DNA of 41,322 nt from an uncultured Clostridium sp. (GTDB taxonomy: Bacteria; Bacillota; Clostridia; TANB77; CAG-508): NCBI GenBank assembly GCA_946409935.1, contig CAMJYG010000018.1:1-41322 (forward strand), read 5' to 3'. Below the pieces are notes generated by a model. It was not told the origin of the DNA and made no database searches. It saw nothing but the letters and a program-made list of their open reading frames with translations. This document shows, piece by piece, positions 32,399 through 41,175 of this stretch. The position numbers and the translations under genes are program-made. Every line of letters starts with the position of its first letter. The stretch's first letter is position 1.

Positions 32399-33163
32399 AT
32401 GAATAAAAAAAATATACTTACAACTGTTATAATTATCGGTATTTTAATATCTGCTGGAATTTGGTTCTATTTTTCTAACAAAAATTCATCAAATAACAAT
32501 TATCAAGCAAGTAGGACATCCACTAATAATACAAGTGATGCTAGTTTAAATCAAAATGTAAATAATCCGGTTAATTTAGGAAATAATTCTAACGAAAATA
32601 TAGATAACTCTGTTAATGGTACCGAAAACGCTAATATTAATAATACAAATCCAACAGAAAATACTTCAGAAATAAAAGAATCTGAAACTACTGCTATAAC
32701 AGAAGAACAAATTGCAACTTTCACAACGAAAATATACTCTAAGGATTCTGCGAGACAAAATAATATATCAATAACTTGTAATACATTAAATAATACTGTT
32801 GTAAAAAACGGAGATTCTTTTTCTTTCTGTGAAACAGTCGGTCAAGCAACCACAAGTAAAGGATATCAAAAAGCAGATATTTTTGATAAAGATGGTAATA
32901 AGAAAAAAGGCTTGGGTGGAGGTAATTGTCAGATTAGTACAACATTATATAATGCATTACTTTTTGTACCGTCCCTTGTTGTTACAGAGAGACATAAACA
33001 TAGTAATTATGTTCCTTATATTGCGAAAGGCAAAGATGCAGCTGTTGCATATGGTAGCTACGATTTAAAATTCAGAAATGATTCAGGTAATGATGTAAAA
33101 ATTCAATCTTCAACTGATGGTGAAAATGTAACAATTAATTTAATTGCTTTAAAACAAGGTTAA
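32399..33163 (+). CDS. VanW-like surface protein
   Basis: About 254 residues from ATG 32399; AGGAAGGA is about 12 bases upstream, while the ATG at 32387 abuts it. One N-terminal helix (about 5-25), then an Asn/Ser/Thr-rich linker (about 30-105), then the VanW domain (FSFCETVGQATTSKGYQKA, GGGNCQISTTLYNALL, TERHKHSNYVPYIAKG, DAAVAYGSYDLKF). VanW domains are widespread in Firmicutes and of unknown activity, possibly at the cell wall. It is followed at once by the carboxypeptidase gene. It is not evidence of glycopeptide resistance on its own. Confidence 0.85.
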   Translation: MNKKNILTTVIIIGILISAGIWFYFSNKNSSNNNYQASRTSTNNTSDASLNQNVNNPVNLGNNSNENIDNSVNGTENANINNTNPTENTSEIKESETTAITEEQIATFTTKIYSKDSARQNNISITCNTLNNTVVKNGDSFSFCETVGQATTSKGYQKADIFDKDGNKKKGLGGGNCQISTTLYNALLFVPSLVVTERHKHSNYVPYIAKGKDAAVAYGSYDLKFRNDSGNDVKIQSSTDGENVTINLIALKQG

Positions 33164-33281
33164 ACTTAGTTACAATTCAGTAAAAGTAATATTTTTTATT
33201 TAAGCAAATATATATAAAATAATTATAATTCTTTTTAAAACTTATATGTGTTTAAAAAGTGTGAAAGGAATGAAGTATAAT

Positions 33282-33776
33282 ATGCATAATTTTAAAATAT
33301 ATATTTGCATTTGTTTAATTTTAATATTCACCTTTTTCAGTTTTTCATACTGCTTTGCAGAAGAAACCACATATGTATGGTCGTCCAATGCTAGTTCTAA
33401 TGTTAATAATATTGAAACTGATCCTTCTCAAACGTCTATTTTTTCATCTAGTAGTGATTCTAATTTTAGCAACACATTAAATTTAGAATCAGCATCTGCG
33501 ATTCTAATTGAACAATCAACTGGTCAAATTTTATATTCGCATAATATTCATGAACAATTAAGACCCGCTTCTGTCACAAAAGTTATGAGTATATTATTAA
33601 TTATGGAAGCATTAGACTCTGGGAAAATATCTTTATCTGATTCTGTTCCATGCACGGAAAACGCGGCTTCTATGGGAGGCTCACAAATTTGGCTTGATCC
33701 AAGGGAAACATTAACTGTTGATGAAATGTTAAAAGCTATTTGTGTTGCTTCTGCAAATGATTGTAATGTACAATAA
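33282..33776 (+). pseudogene. D-Ala-D-Ala carboxypeptidase, 5' half only (DacF/PBP5-like)
   Basis: ATG 33282 follows GAAAGGAATG. A signal peptide (about residues 1-26) precedes a Ser/Asn-rich stretch and the S11 peptidase domain. ASAILIEQSTGQILYSHN and RPASVTKVMSILLIMEAL hold the catalytic SxxK; VASANDC is the SxN motif. The reading ends two codons later at CNVQ, TAA (33776). The KTG motif and the whole C-terminus are absent and do not occur later in the window. Full enzymes are about 380 residues and trim peptidoglycan pentapeptides, often during sporulation. The break coincides with the start of the recombinase element. Confidence 0.85.
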
Positions 33777-33800
33777 TGACACAAAAAAATAGGAAATTTT

Positions 33801-33943
33801 AAAATTGAAAATTTTTATATTTTCAATTTTTTTAAGTTCTAGGAAATTGCAATTTTAAGAAGCAATTTCCGTAGAAATTAAATATGCGAACGTTACAAAT
33901 TCTTAAAGCTTTGCTTTATAGAATTTGTTAGTTCGTTTTTTTT
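33801..33943. terminator. Three tandem hairpins at the element edge
   Basis: AAAATTGAAAAT with ATTTTCAATTTT then T run (33801-33833); GGAAATTGC with GCAATTTCC (33842-33870); CGAACGTTACAAATTCT with AGAATTTGTTAGTTCG then eight T (33887-33943). The first and third look like plus-strand terminators. Confidence 0.65.
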
Positions 33944-33973
33944 ATGAATTAAATTTATATAGAAATACATTAA

Positions 33974-34010
33974 TTCAAATTGTACAATTAATATCAATGT
34001 ACAATTTGAA
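33974..34010. repeat. Inverted repeat after the recombinase pair
   Basis: TTCAAATTGTACA and TGTACAATTTGAA are perfect arms around 11 bases. It contains AATGTACAAT (33996-34005), which also occurs at the carboxypeptidase break (33765-33774). It may be a terminator or recombinase binding site. Confidence 0.5.
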
Positions 34011-34012
34011 TG

Positions 34013-35578
34013 TTAAATGTTAAAAATTCCTATATCTGAAAAATTAAATTTTACACTTATTTCTTTATCAAATACTTCAATCCTCTTAATCAGTTCTTCA
34101 AACTTTATATCTTTAAAATCCTTTTTTTCAAGTTTTTCAAGTTTTTTTAACACAGATTTCTTTTGGCTTAAAGTATTTAATTCTTTATTTTTATTATTTA
34201 TTTCAATTTCTTTATCAGTTATATCTTCTGATAATTCTTTTCGTTTTTCTAGTAAAACTTTATATCTGCTTTTATATTCTTCTTCGGTTATTTTATTTGA
34301 TAATCTTTGATTATACAATGATGTGATTTTAAAATTAATCTTGTCAAGAGTAGCTTTTAGTTTTTCTAATTCAATTTCAATGCTTTTTATTGCCTCGTTA
34401 GCTGCTTTTTTATAAAGGTTGTCCTTTATTTTATTATTTTTTAAATATTCTTTATAAATATTAGATATGTACTCTATAGTCTTACTTTCTATTAAATTAT
34501 AATCAATTTTGCAATCATTTGAGCATAGTCTAGGATTATCACTATTGTTTCTGCAATAAACATAAACTTTTTTCCTTGCATTTTTAAAAATAAGTTTTTG
34601 GCCGCAATTTTTACAATATATAAAATTTTTTAAAAGATGTGTATTTTCTTTTATTTCTCTTGTTAAACCATATTTTTTTGTACTATGAACTTTTTCAAAT
34701 ATCTCTTCTGATATTATCGCATCATGAGTATTTTTTGTTACTATAAAATCTTTTCTCTTAACGAAAATTTTATCCTTTGACTTATAACTAATCTTTTGTG
34801 TTTTCCCCCTTACTGTGTACCCTAGATAAACTTGATTTCCTAAGATTTTAGTCACAGAACTTCTTCTCCACACATCTTTATTCTTTAAATTTTCGAGTCC
34901 CTTTATATTCATATATTGTGCAGGAGTTAAATAATTATTCTTTTCTAAATATTCAACTATTTTGTTACATGTATACCCTTGCAATTTAAGTTCAAATATT
35001 TTCTTTACAGTTTTGCTTGCTTCATCATCTATTATTAATTTACCTGGTAATTCTGGATCTTTTTTATATCCAAAGGGGGCGGTTGTGCATGCATAAAAGC
35101 CATCTTCCATCCTTTTTCTTTTTGTTCTCTTTACTGCAATAGAAGTATCTTTGCAATGTTTTTCATTAAATACTGATTTTATTGGCATAAAATCGTTACT
35201 AGAATTATCACAAAAGTTATCTATATTATCTAATATAGCAAGATATCTAATGCCATGGTCTGGAAAATATTTTTCTATATAATTTCCTACTTCAATATAG
35301 TTTCTTCCCAACCTAGCTAAATTTTTTGTTATTACCATATTAATTTTTTTATTTTCTATATCTTGTATTAACCTTTTAAATGATGGTCTATTAAAATTAG
35401 CTCCACTATATCCATCATCTACATATTCTTCGAATAATATCATATCATCATGTTTTTCTATGTAATCCTTGATTATTTTTCTTTGATTAGTTATGCTTTC
35501 GCTTTCTTCTCTATCTCCATCATCTTTGCTTAGTCTTAAATATATGCCAACATTATAAATCATTTTTGGGCTCACCAT
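34013..35578 (-). CDS. Large serine recombinase (second of the pair)
   Basis: 521 residues. The resolvase domain holds the nucleophile in VGIYLRLSKDDGD (Ser17), then EEYVDDGYSGANFNRPSF. KNLARLGRNYIE has Ala where most have Ser. A recombinase domain (GFYACTTAPFGYKKD), a zinc ribbon (YCKNCGQKL ... YCRNN ... LCSNDC) and a long coiled coil (about 380-470) follow. Start ATG 35578 has GGAGGACAAATAG and lies inside the end of the previous recombinase, a 26-base overlap. Such enzymes integrate and excise elements at att sites. The pair may act together. Confidence 0.9.
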   Translation of the reverse strand: MVSPKMIYNVGIYLRLSKDDGDREESESITNQRKIIKDYIEKHDDMILFEEYVDDGYSGANFNRPSFKRLIQDIENKKINMVITKNLARLGRNYIEVGNYIEKYFPDHGIRYLAILDNIDNFCDNSSNDFMPIKSVFNEKHCKDTSIAVKRTKRKRMEDGFYACTTAPFGYKKDPELPGKLIIDDEASKTVKKIFELKLQGYTCNKIVEYLEKNNYLTPAQYMNIKGLENLKNKDVWRRSSVTKILGNQVYLGYTVRGKTQKISYKSKDKIFVKRKDFIVTKNTHDAIISEEIFEKVHSTKKYGLTREIKENTHLLKNFIYCKNCGQKLIFKNARKKVYVYCRNNSDNPRLCSNDCKIDYNLIESKTIEYISNIYKEYLKNNKIKDNLYKKAANEAIKSIEIELEKLKATLDKINFKITSLYNQRLSNKITEEEYKSRYKVLLEKRKELSEDITDKEIEINNKNKELNTLSQKKSVLKKLEKLEKKDFKDIKFEELIKRIEVFDKEISVKFNFSDIGIFNI

Positions 35579-37196
35579 CTATTTGTCCTCCTACACAATT
35601 CAATTCATAAAAATTAAAATAAATAACAGCATTTTTATTTTTATCTATTTCAATTCTATTTACTAATTGATTTATAATTTCTTTGTTAAATTTTTTGCTT
35701 TTTGATAACCTCGTTATAATTTTTTGCATATCATCTTTTATTCTTTTTTGCGTATAGTCTTCCTCAAAATCATTTAATTCACTTTGCGACTCACCTAAGA
35801 CTTTCTCAATTCTGTGTCTTTGATTAACTAATCCTTCCGAAAACATTTTAAAATCCTGTTCTTCTATTATTCCATTTAATTTATCTTCATATAAAGTACT
35901 TATTTTCTTATTGACAATTTCTAAATCCTTAGTCAATTGTTTTATTTTTTGTTCAATTTTTCCTTTATTACCTTGTGAATCTAGTAACTTTTTCAAAGCT
36001 TCTTCATCTTTAAAAGCATTTGAATTTAAATACATTTCTAATGTTTCAGATATTTTTGAAATAGCTTTTTCTTCAAATTCATCATAATTAATATATCTTC
36101 TATAACATTTTTTATTTGAATACTTTTTTATAGCGGTATTACACAATATATATCTTCTAATTTTTTCTCCATTTTTTCCTTTGTCTGCTTTTACTCTAAT
36201 TGACAGCCTATTATTACATTCTGCACAATATAATAAACCTTTAAATAATACATCAGTATCTCTAACTTTTGTGTTTTTACTCTTCTTCAACATTTCTTGT
36301 ACTAAGTTCCATTTATCTATATTTATAATTGGCTCATGATGATTTTGAGTTATTGTGTGTTGTTCCTCTGGCAAAGCTATCATTTTTTTACTTTTATAGC
36401 TTATTTTTTTCTTTTTGTTTTGTACACAATTACCAATATAAATTTGATTTTCAAGAATTCTTCTAATTGTGTTATGATTCCACTTATCTGTAGTACTTGT
36501 TAAATGGTTAACCACACAAGTCATTTTCATTTGAAGACCTGGTGTCTCTACTCCTTCATCTGTTAATAAATTTGCTATTTGATACGTTCCTTTTCCATTA
36601 AGAAATAATTCAAAAATTCTTTTAACTACACCAGCTTGCATCTCATCAACTTCGAGATTTCCAGCTTTGTTAATTTTCTTATATCCAAATGGAGCATATG
36701 TAGTGTAATAAAAACCTTCTAATCTTTTCTTATTTTTAGTTTTTCTTATATTTTTTGAAGTTTCCTTTGCGTAATAGTCATTCATTATATTTTTAAATGC
36801 AACTGTATCACAATTTCTATCTAAAAAAGTATCAACATCATCTAATATAGCAATATATCTTATTTCATTTTCTGGAAAGTAGTTTTCTATATATCGCCCT
36901 GTTTCTATATAGTCCCTGCCCAGTCTTGATAAGCTTTTCGTAATCACCATATTAATTTTTTTGTTTTCAATATCTTTTATCATTCTTTTAAAACTTGGTC
37001 TATTAAAATTTGTGCCTGTAAATCCATCATCAATGTATTCTTCATATATTTTGTATTTATTTTCTTTAGCAAATGCCTTTAATATTTTTCTTTGATTTAC
37101 AACACTTTCGCTTTCTTCTCTATCACCATCTTCCTTGCTTAAACGAATATAAATTGCGGCATTATATTCTTGATTATTTTCTTTTTCGATGTTCAA
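35553..37196 (-). CDS. Large serine recombinase (first of the pair)
   Basis: 547 residues from TTG 37196 with TAGGAGGCTATT. AAIYIRLSKEDGDREESESV carries Ser20; KSLSRLGRDYIETGRYIENY is complete. The recombinase domain YAPFGYKKINKAGN, the zinc ribbon LYCAECNNRLSIRVK and a C-terminal coiled coil follow. It is about 40% like its downstream partner by eye, and the two overlap, so they should be made in equal amounts. Pairs of this type occur at one end of Clostridia integrative elements. Confidence 0.92.
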   Translation of the reverse strand: MNIEKENNQEYNAAIYIRLSKEDGDREESESVVNQRKILKAFAKENKYKIYEEYIDDGFTGTNFNRPSFKRMIKDIENKKINMVITKSLSRLGRDYIETGRYIENYFPENEIRYIAILDDVDTFLDRNCDTVAFKNIMNDYYAKETSKNIRKTKNKKRLEGFYYTTYAPFGYKKINKAGNLEVDEMQAGVVKRIFELFLNGKGTYQIANLLTDEGVETPGLQMKMTCVVNHLTSTTDKWNHNTIRRILENQIYIGNCVQNKKKKISYKSKKMIALPEEQHTITQNHHEPIINIDKWNLVQEMLKKSKNTKVRDTDVLFKGLLYCAECNNRLSIRVKADKGKNGEKIRRYILCNTAIKKYSNKKCYRRYINYDEFEEKAISKISETLEMYLNSNAFKDEEALKKLLDSQGNKGKIEQKIKQLTKDLEIVNKKISTLYEDKLNGIIEEQDFKMFSEGLVNQRHRIEKVLGESQSELNDFEEDYTQKRIKDDMQKIITRLSKSKKFNKEIINQLVNRIEIDKNKNAVIYFNFYELNCVGGQIDGEPKNDL

Positions 37197-37256
37197 AATA
37201 GCCTCCTATCCATTATAAACACCTTGATATAGTTATAACGTATTTTTGCCTAAATA

Positions 37257-37412
37257 TCAAGATTCATTAATGTTTTTAGTAATTTTATTTATTAGAATTT
37301 TTTCCATAATACTTTGAAAGCTCTCTCCATCCTTTTTGAATGCAACTGAAAAATTTATTTCACTACTGCTTTTATTGGGTTTTGCCTGTACATTTTCATT
37401 TTGGAAACACAT
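37257..37412 (-). CDS. Small gene upstream of the recombinases
   Basis: 51 residues from ATG 37412 (GAGGTGGTTATAGG site). MCFQNENVQAKPNKSSSEIN then FSVAFKKDGESFQSIMEK, ILINKITKN, ending TGA. A polar protein that commonly precedes such tandem recombinases in my memory, possibly as a directionality or regulatory factor; that role is inference. Sixty bases separate it from the first recombinase. Confidence 0.55.
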   Translation of the reverse strand: MCFQNENVQAKPNKSSSEINFSVAFKKDGESFQSIMEKILINKITKNINES

Positions 37413-37477
37413 CCTATAACCACCTCTTATACAATAACTATGTAAAAAAAATATTTTTATTCTTATACCTGAATTTT

Positions 37478-37746
37478 CAGATGGCACAAAATATTTAGCA
37501 GATGCCATTACTCTAGTAAATGAAAATCCCGAGCTTTTAAAAAATATGAATGATATTTATGAAATTATTTCAGAAAAATATTCTATTTCCAGCAAAACTG
37601 TAAAATGGGAAATTAGAAATTCTATTGATACTATAAATGTATTTTCAAATGAAATTTCCTCTATTTACTTAAAATTAAAATCTGAAAATAAAGATTTTGT
37701 TGAACATACAATAAAGCATTTGTATTCTATGCAAAATAGAAGATAG
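37478..37746 (+). pseudogene. Second Spo0A-like DNA-binding-domain fragment
   Basis: The region from SDGTKYLADAITLVNENP through NDIYEIISEKYSISSKTV, KWEIRNSIDT, is over 90% identical in DNA to 291-455 of this window. It begins abruptly, without receiver or start codon, and its last 35 codons (VFSNEISSIYLKLKSENK ... SMQNRR) differ from copy 1, so it is also a fusion at that end. It faces away from the recombinases. It shows that this island and the window start share a source. Confidence 0.7.
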
Positions 37747-37766
37747 ATTTCGTTATATAGAGTATT

Positions 37767-37808
37767 AAAATAAGATGTGAAAGTTTAATTTCTCACATCT
37801 TATTTTTT
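37767..37808 (+). terminator. Terminator
   Basis: AAAATAAGATGTGA with TCACATCTTATTTT and further T, after the spo0A-like fragment. Confidence 0.85.
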
Positions 37809-37882
37809 AGATTATACAGGTTAAAGTTACTATTTTTCATTAATTATAAATTTATGTATATCCCCTTACATTTCTCTAATAA

Positions 37883-38122
37883 CTAAATAGAATCATAATA
37901 ATACACATTTTCCAGCAAATCTTGATTAGGCAATTTAAAAATTCTAGTTTTTATAAATCTGCCACCAATATGCTTATAATATTCATTTGATGGATTTTCT
38001 TCTAAACAACCTATAATCATTCTGGTACAACCAAGTTTCTTTAATTCATCTATTCCTATTTCAGTTAGTTTTCTGCCAAATCCATTGCCTTTATATTTTT
38101 TTATCATAACATTTCTCTCCAA
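37883..38122 (-). pseudogene. GNAT acetyltransferase with internal deletion
   Basis: 79 residues. MERNVMIKK is the normal start with TTGGAGAG before it. It then jumps to YKGNGFGRKLTEIGIDELKK, the acetyl-CoA loop, and CTRMIIGCLEENPSNEYYKH, GGRFIKTRIFKLPNQDL. The preceding half of the fold is missing, so it is inactive. The same promoter, leader and first nine codons occur again at 40947-41100 with a different continuation. Confidence 0.65.
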
Positions 38123-38270
38123 TTTAATTAATTTCTTTCAATTTATAAATTGTTCATGTTATAAATATAGCACTCTAATATTAGCAAACACAACATTCAC
38201 CAATTCGCATGTAGAGCAATCGATTTACAAACAATCCTCAAAAAAACAATTAAATGTTTCTAAAAACATA
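38097..38270 (-). repeat. Repeat A with promoter (GNAT copy)
   Basis: It contains TTGTGT (38193-38188), 18 bases, TATATT (38169-38164) on the minus strand, a CAATTTATAAATTG palindrome, and CAAACAATCC upstream. It is over 90% like 40930-41100 and more distantly like 22700-22810. The same stretch continues to 38432 with a 100-base insertion relative to the 41 kb copy. Confidence 0.7.
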
Positions 38271-38569
38271 TCAAGATAAAAATAATATACTATAAATTGA
38301 CAAAAAAACTGTATGAATTATTTCGAAAAATTTTTTCGCTTTATTTCACACAGTTCATATTTTATTATTTATTTTGAGATAAAAATAAGATTTTAGAGAA
38401 TATTTATCTGAAAATATATATTTTTTAATGATCGAGTATATCGATTTTCTCCAGAATTTACGTTATAAAGCTTACAAAGTTGAAATTTATAATTTTTTTA
38501 AAATTATAAGAACATCTACTTTATTTGTAAATATTCAAGATTCTGTATATATTAAATTTTTTATATTTA

Positions 38570-39829
38570 TTATGCCTCTTTTAAACTATTTTCATTTAAT
38601 AAAAAATCATAAATACTCATATATATTATTCCATCATCATCTTGCCATTTTATAAAATGATCATAAACTATCACAATTTTTTTGAAATTGTCTCCAACAT
38701 TTAATAAAGATTGTGTTTCTTGTATTCTTTTTGAACTGTCTTCTATACTATAAGCAGACTGAATATAATATTTATCACTTCCTTTATTTACAACAAAATC
38801 GATTTCTAATTGTTTATAATCTTTTTTACCATTTTCCAATATAGCTCTTTTTTCAACTATACCTATATCGACATTAAACCCTCTTCTTCTAAGTTCAGTA
38901 TAAATTATATTCTCCATTATATGAGTCTTTTCGGTTTGCCTATAATTTAATAAACTATTTCTAATGCCAATATCAACAAAATAATATTTTGATGGGGTTT
39001 CTATATATTTTTTACCTTTTATATCAAATCGTTTTGATTTTTCAATTAAAAATGCTTCTTCTAAATATTTTAAATATGAAGATATAGTCTTATCTGTTAT
39101 ATTTTTATTGCCTTTACTTACAAAAGTATTGTATAACTTCCTAGGATTTGTAAGTGAGCCAATACTTGATGATATAATTTCTATTAAAGTTATTAATTCT
39201 TCATCATTCCTTATATTATTTTTTTCAATTACATCATTTATATAAACATTATTTTTTTGAAAATTTAAATATTCAATCTTTTCTTCAGCAGTTTCAAAAG
39301 ATGCAATCAATGGTAATCCTCCAAAGTTTATATATTCATTTAACCCTTTTGTTTCATCTCCACTTTCATATACTGACATAAACTCTGAAAAGCTTAATGG
39401 ATATACTTTTATTTCATCACCACGACCTCTAAATTCTGTTATAATATCAGATGATAAGAATTTAGAATTGCTTCCTGTAACATACACATCAATATTAGTT
39501 TTCCTTAAAAAGCTATTTAATACGCTTTCAAATTTTTCCACTTTTTGTATTTCATCTAAAATAATATAATACATATCATTATCTTTAATTTTTTTCATAA
39601 TATATTCATATAACTTTTTTGCATTTAAGTATTCTTCATTTTCAATTGAATCAAGTTCTAACTTAATAATATGATCTGCTTTTACACCACTACCTAATAA
39701 ATAATCTTTAAAAATGGGATCTAATAAATATGATTTTCCACATCTTCTTATACCAGTTATTATTTTTATAAGCTTATTTTCTTTTTTTGATATTAATTTA
39801 TTTAGATAATAATTTCTTTCTACTAACAT
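38570..39829 (-). CDS. AAA-type ATPase with DUF4143 domain
   Basis: About 419 residues from ATG 39829 (GTGGAGGATATT just before). Walker A is TGIRRCGKSYLL and Walker B YYIILDEIQKVE. VYVTGSNSKFLSS (sensor), TEFRGRGDEIKVYPLSFSEF and GGLPLIASFETAEEK follow. A winged-helix segment is followed by the DUF4143 part FVDIGIRNSLLN, ENIIYTELRRRGFNVD, QLEIDFVV. The last part is nuclease-like (E, IDFVV, YYIQ). Such proteins are common on islands, with no agreed role. Monocistronic. Confidence 0.85.
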   Translation of the reverse strand: MLVERNYYLNKLISKKENKLIKIITGIRRCGKSYLLDPIFKDYLLGSGVKADHIIKLELDSIENEEYLNAKKLYEYIMKKIKDNDMYYIILDEIQKVEKFESVLNSFLRKTNIDVYVTGSNSKFLSSDIITEFRGRGDEIKVYPLSFSEFMSVYESGDETKGLNEYINFGGLPLIASFETAEEKIEYLNFQKNNVYINDVIEKNNIRNDEELITLIEIISSSIGSLTNPRKLYNTFVSKGNKNITDKTISSYLKYLEEAFLIEKSKRFDIKGKKYIETPSKYYFVDIGIRNSLLNYRQTEKTHIMENIIYTELRRRGFNVDIGIVEKRAILENGKKDYKQLEIDFVVNKGSDKYYIQSAYSIEDSSKRIQETQSLLNVGDNFKKIVIVYDHFIKWQDDDGIIYMSIYDFLLNENSLKEA

Positions 39830-39914
39830 AATATCCTCCACTTAAATATGATAATACTATTATACTCAATTATTTTGTTTTTATCAATATCTGTTACGAA
39901 AAAACTGTCTTTTT

Positions 39915-40112
39915 TCATTTTTTTCGGAGTTTAATTAGATTCTTTAATCGATTTTTTGGCGGGAGTTTGACACTTTCAAAATAAAAAATTCGATGTAAAT
40001 ATTTAAAATGCTTAATTTCTTTGTCAAATTTTTCTATTTTCTCTTGCGTACTTTCTCGTGATGTGGTGTAATGATAAATATAAAAATCAATTAGCTTTTT
40101 TGAGTAGGACAT
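39915..40112 (-). CDS. Short basic protein or fragment, unknown
   Basis: 65 codons after ATG 40112 (MSYSKKLIDFYIYHYTTSR, EKIEKFDKEIKHFKYLHRIF, basic end). The frame runs open upstream to about 40160 (INFLAASNGVFAC), where the DNA is unusually GC-rich (CTTGCCGCAAGCAACGGCG). There is no ribosome site before the ATG. It may be the end of a truncated element gene. Confidence 0.3.
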   Translation of the reverse strand: MSYSKKLIDFYIYHYTTSRESTQEKIEKFDKEIKHFKYLHRIFYFESVKLPPKNRLKNLIKLRKK

Positions 40113-40179
40113 ACACGCGAATACGCCGTTGCTTGCGGCAAGGAAGTTTATTTGTAATTATCTTTCAACCTTTTCTCCA

Positions 40180-40874
40180 CTATAATGTAGAAAATAATAA
40201 TATTGGATTTCTATAAATTCCATTTTTTTGTATGAATTCATTTATGTCTTTTGCCTCAATAAATTTAATTATATAATTTGACATTTTTTCTTTCAGCTCT
40301 TTTTCTTCTTCTGTTATTAATTTACCTGAAACACCATATAATTCAATCATTAGTTCTAATTCGTGCAAAGTAACTCCAAATAAATTAATACATGCTTCTT
40401 TTTTGTTTAATTTTCCGGATTTCAATTTTTCATTTAGTAAAACTTCATAGTTTTCCAAATCTTTAATATTTTTTGCTTCGCATTTATTACCAGATACCAA
40501 AGCAAATTCAAATTCAAAAATTGCTTTTTGCATAGTTTGAGCATCTTGTCCGATTATTGAAGATAAAATCCCACAATACTGCTTAAACTTTTCAAGTCTT
40601 AATGGATTTTTAACTATATTTAAGAATGTTGAAAAGCCTTCAAAATCGTATGTAATGAAATCGTTAATAGCTTCTTTACTAAAATTCTGCATAATTCTAC
40701 TATCAAAAATTTCTAAACGACTAAGTGTGTGTACATTTAGATTCGGTCTATTTTTTATAAAATCGGGAGCATTATAAAAATTATAATAAGTGATTATTTT
40801 TTTCTTATAAATAGTTTTAACTGCAATCTTTGAAAGATATTTAATTTGCTATTCGCCTTAGAAATTTTTTCCAT
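40180..40874 (-). pseudogene. Uncharacterised soluble protein with A-run frameshift
   Basis: ATG 40874 (AAAAGGGGTGTAAATAATAA) opens MEKISKANSKLNIFQRLQ, LKLFIRKK and hits TAA. One base away in the run of seven A (40797-40803), the frame goes on as IITYYNFYNAPDFIKNRP, NLNVHTLSRLEIFDSRI and to 40180 (FITYDFEGFSTFLNIVKNP, IIGQDAQTMQKAIFEFEF, LHELELMIELYG). In total about 230 residues, helical, no membrane part. It resembles an unnamed Clostridia family. The homopolymer suggests slippage, sequencing error, or phase switching. Confidence 0.55.
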
Positions 40875-40929
40875 TTATTATTTACACCCCTTTTATTCTA
40901 TCTCACCAATACACTTAACATTTTCCAAT

Positions 40930-41170
40930 TTTCTTGATTTTTTTATCATAACATTTCTCTCCAATTTAATTAATTTCTTTCAATTTATAAATTGTTCATG
41001 TTATAAATATAGTACTCTAATATTAGCATACACAATATTCACCAATTCGCATGTAGAGAAATCGATTTACAAACAATCCTAAAAAAACAATTAAATGTTC
41101 CTAAAAATATATTAAGATAAAAATAAGATTTTAGAGAATATTTATCTAAAAATATATATTTTTTAATGAT
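40930..41170 (-). repeat. Repeat A (third copy) plus downstream shared block
   Basis: Promoter TTGTGT (41035-41030), 18 bases, TATATT (41011-41006), leader and MERNVMIKK start as in the 38 kb copy; the frame then ends after about 23 codons (SRKLENVKCIGEIE). The 41115-41170 part matches 38380-38432. Confidence 0.65.
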
Positions 41171-41175
41171 CACTA

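Noticed and set aside
22075-33776. A VanG-type glycopeptide resistance cluster (ddl, alr tail, VanW, D,D-carboxypeptidase)
   Set aside because: The genes are spread over 11 kb among housekeeping genes. VanW-like proteins are common in Clostridia, the peptidase is S11 not VanY/VanXY, and no VanRS or VanXY is present.
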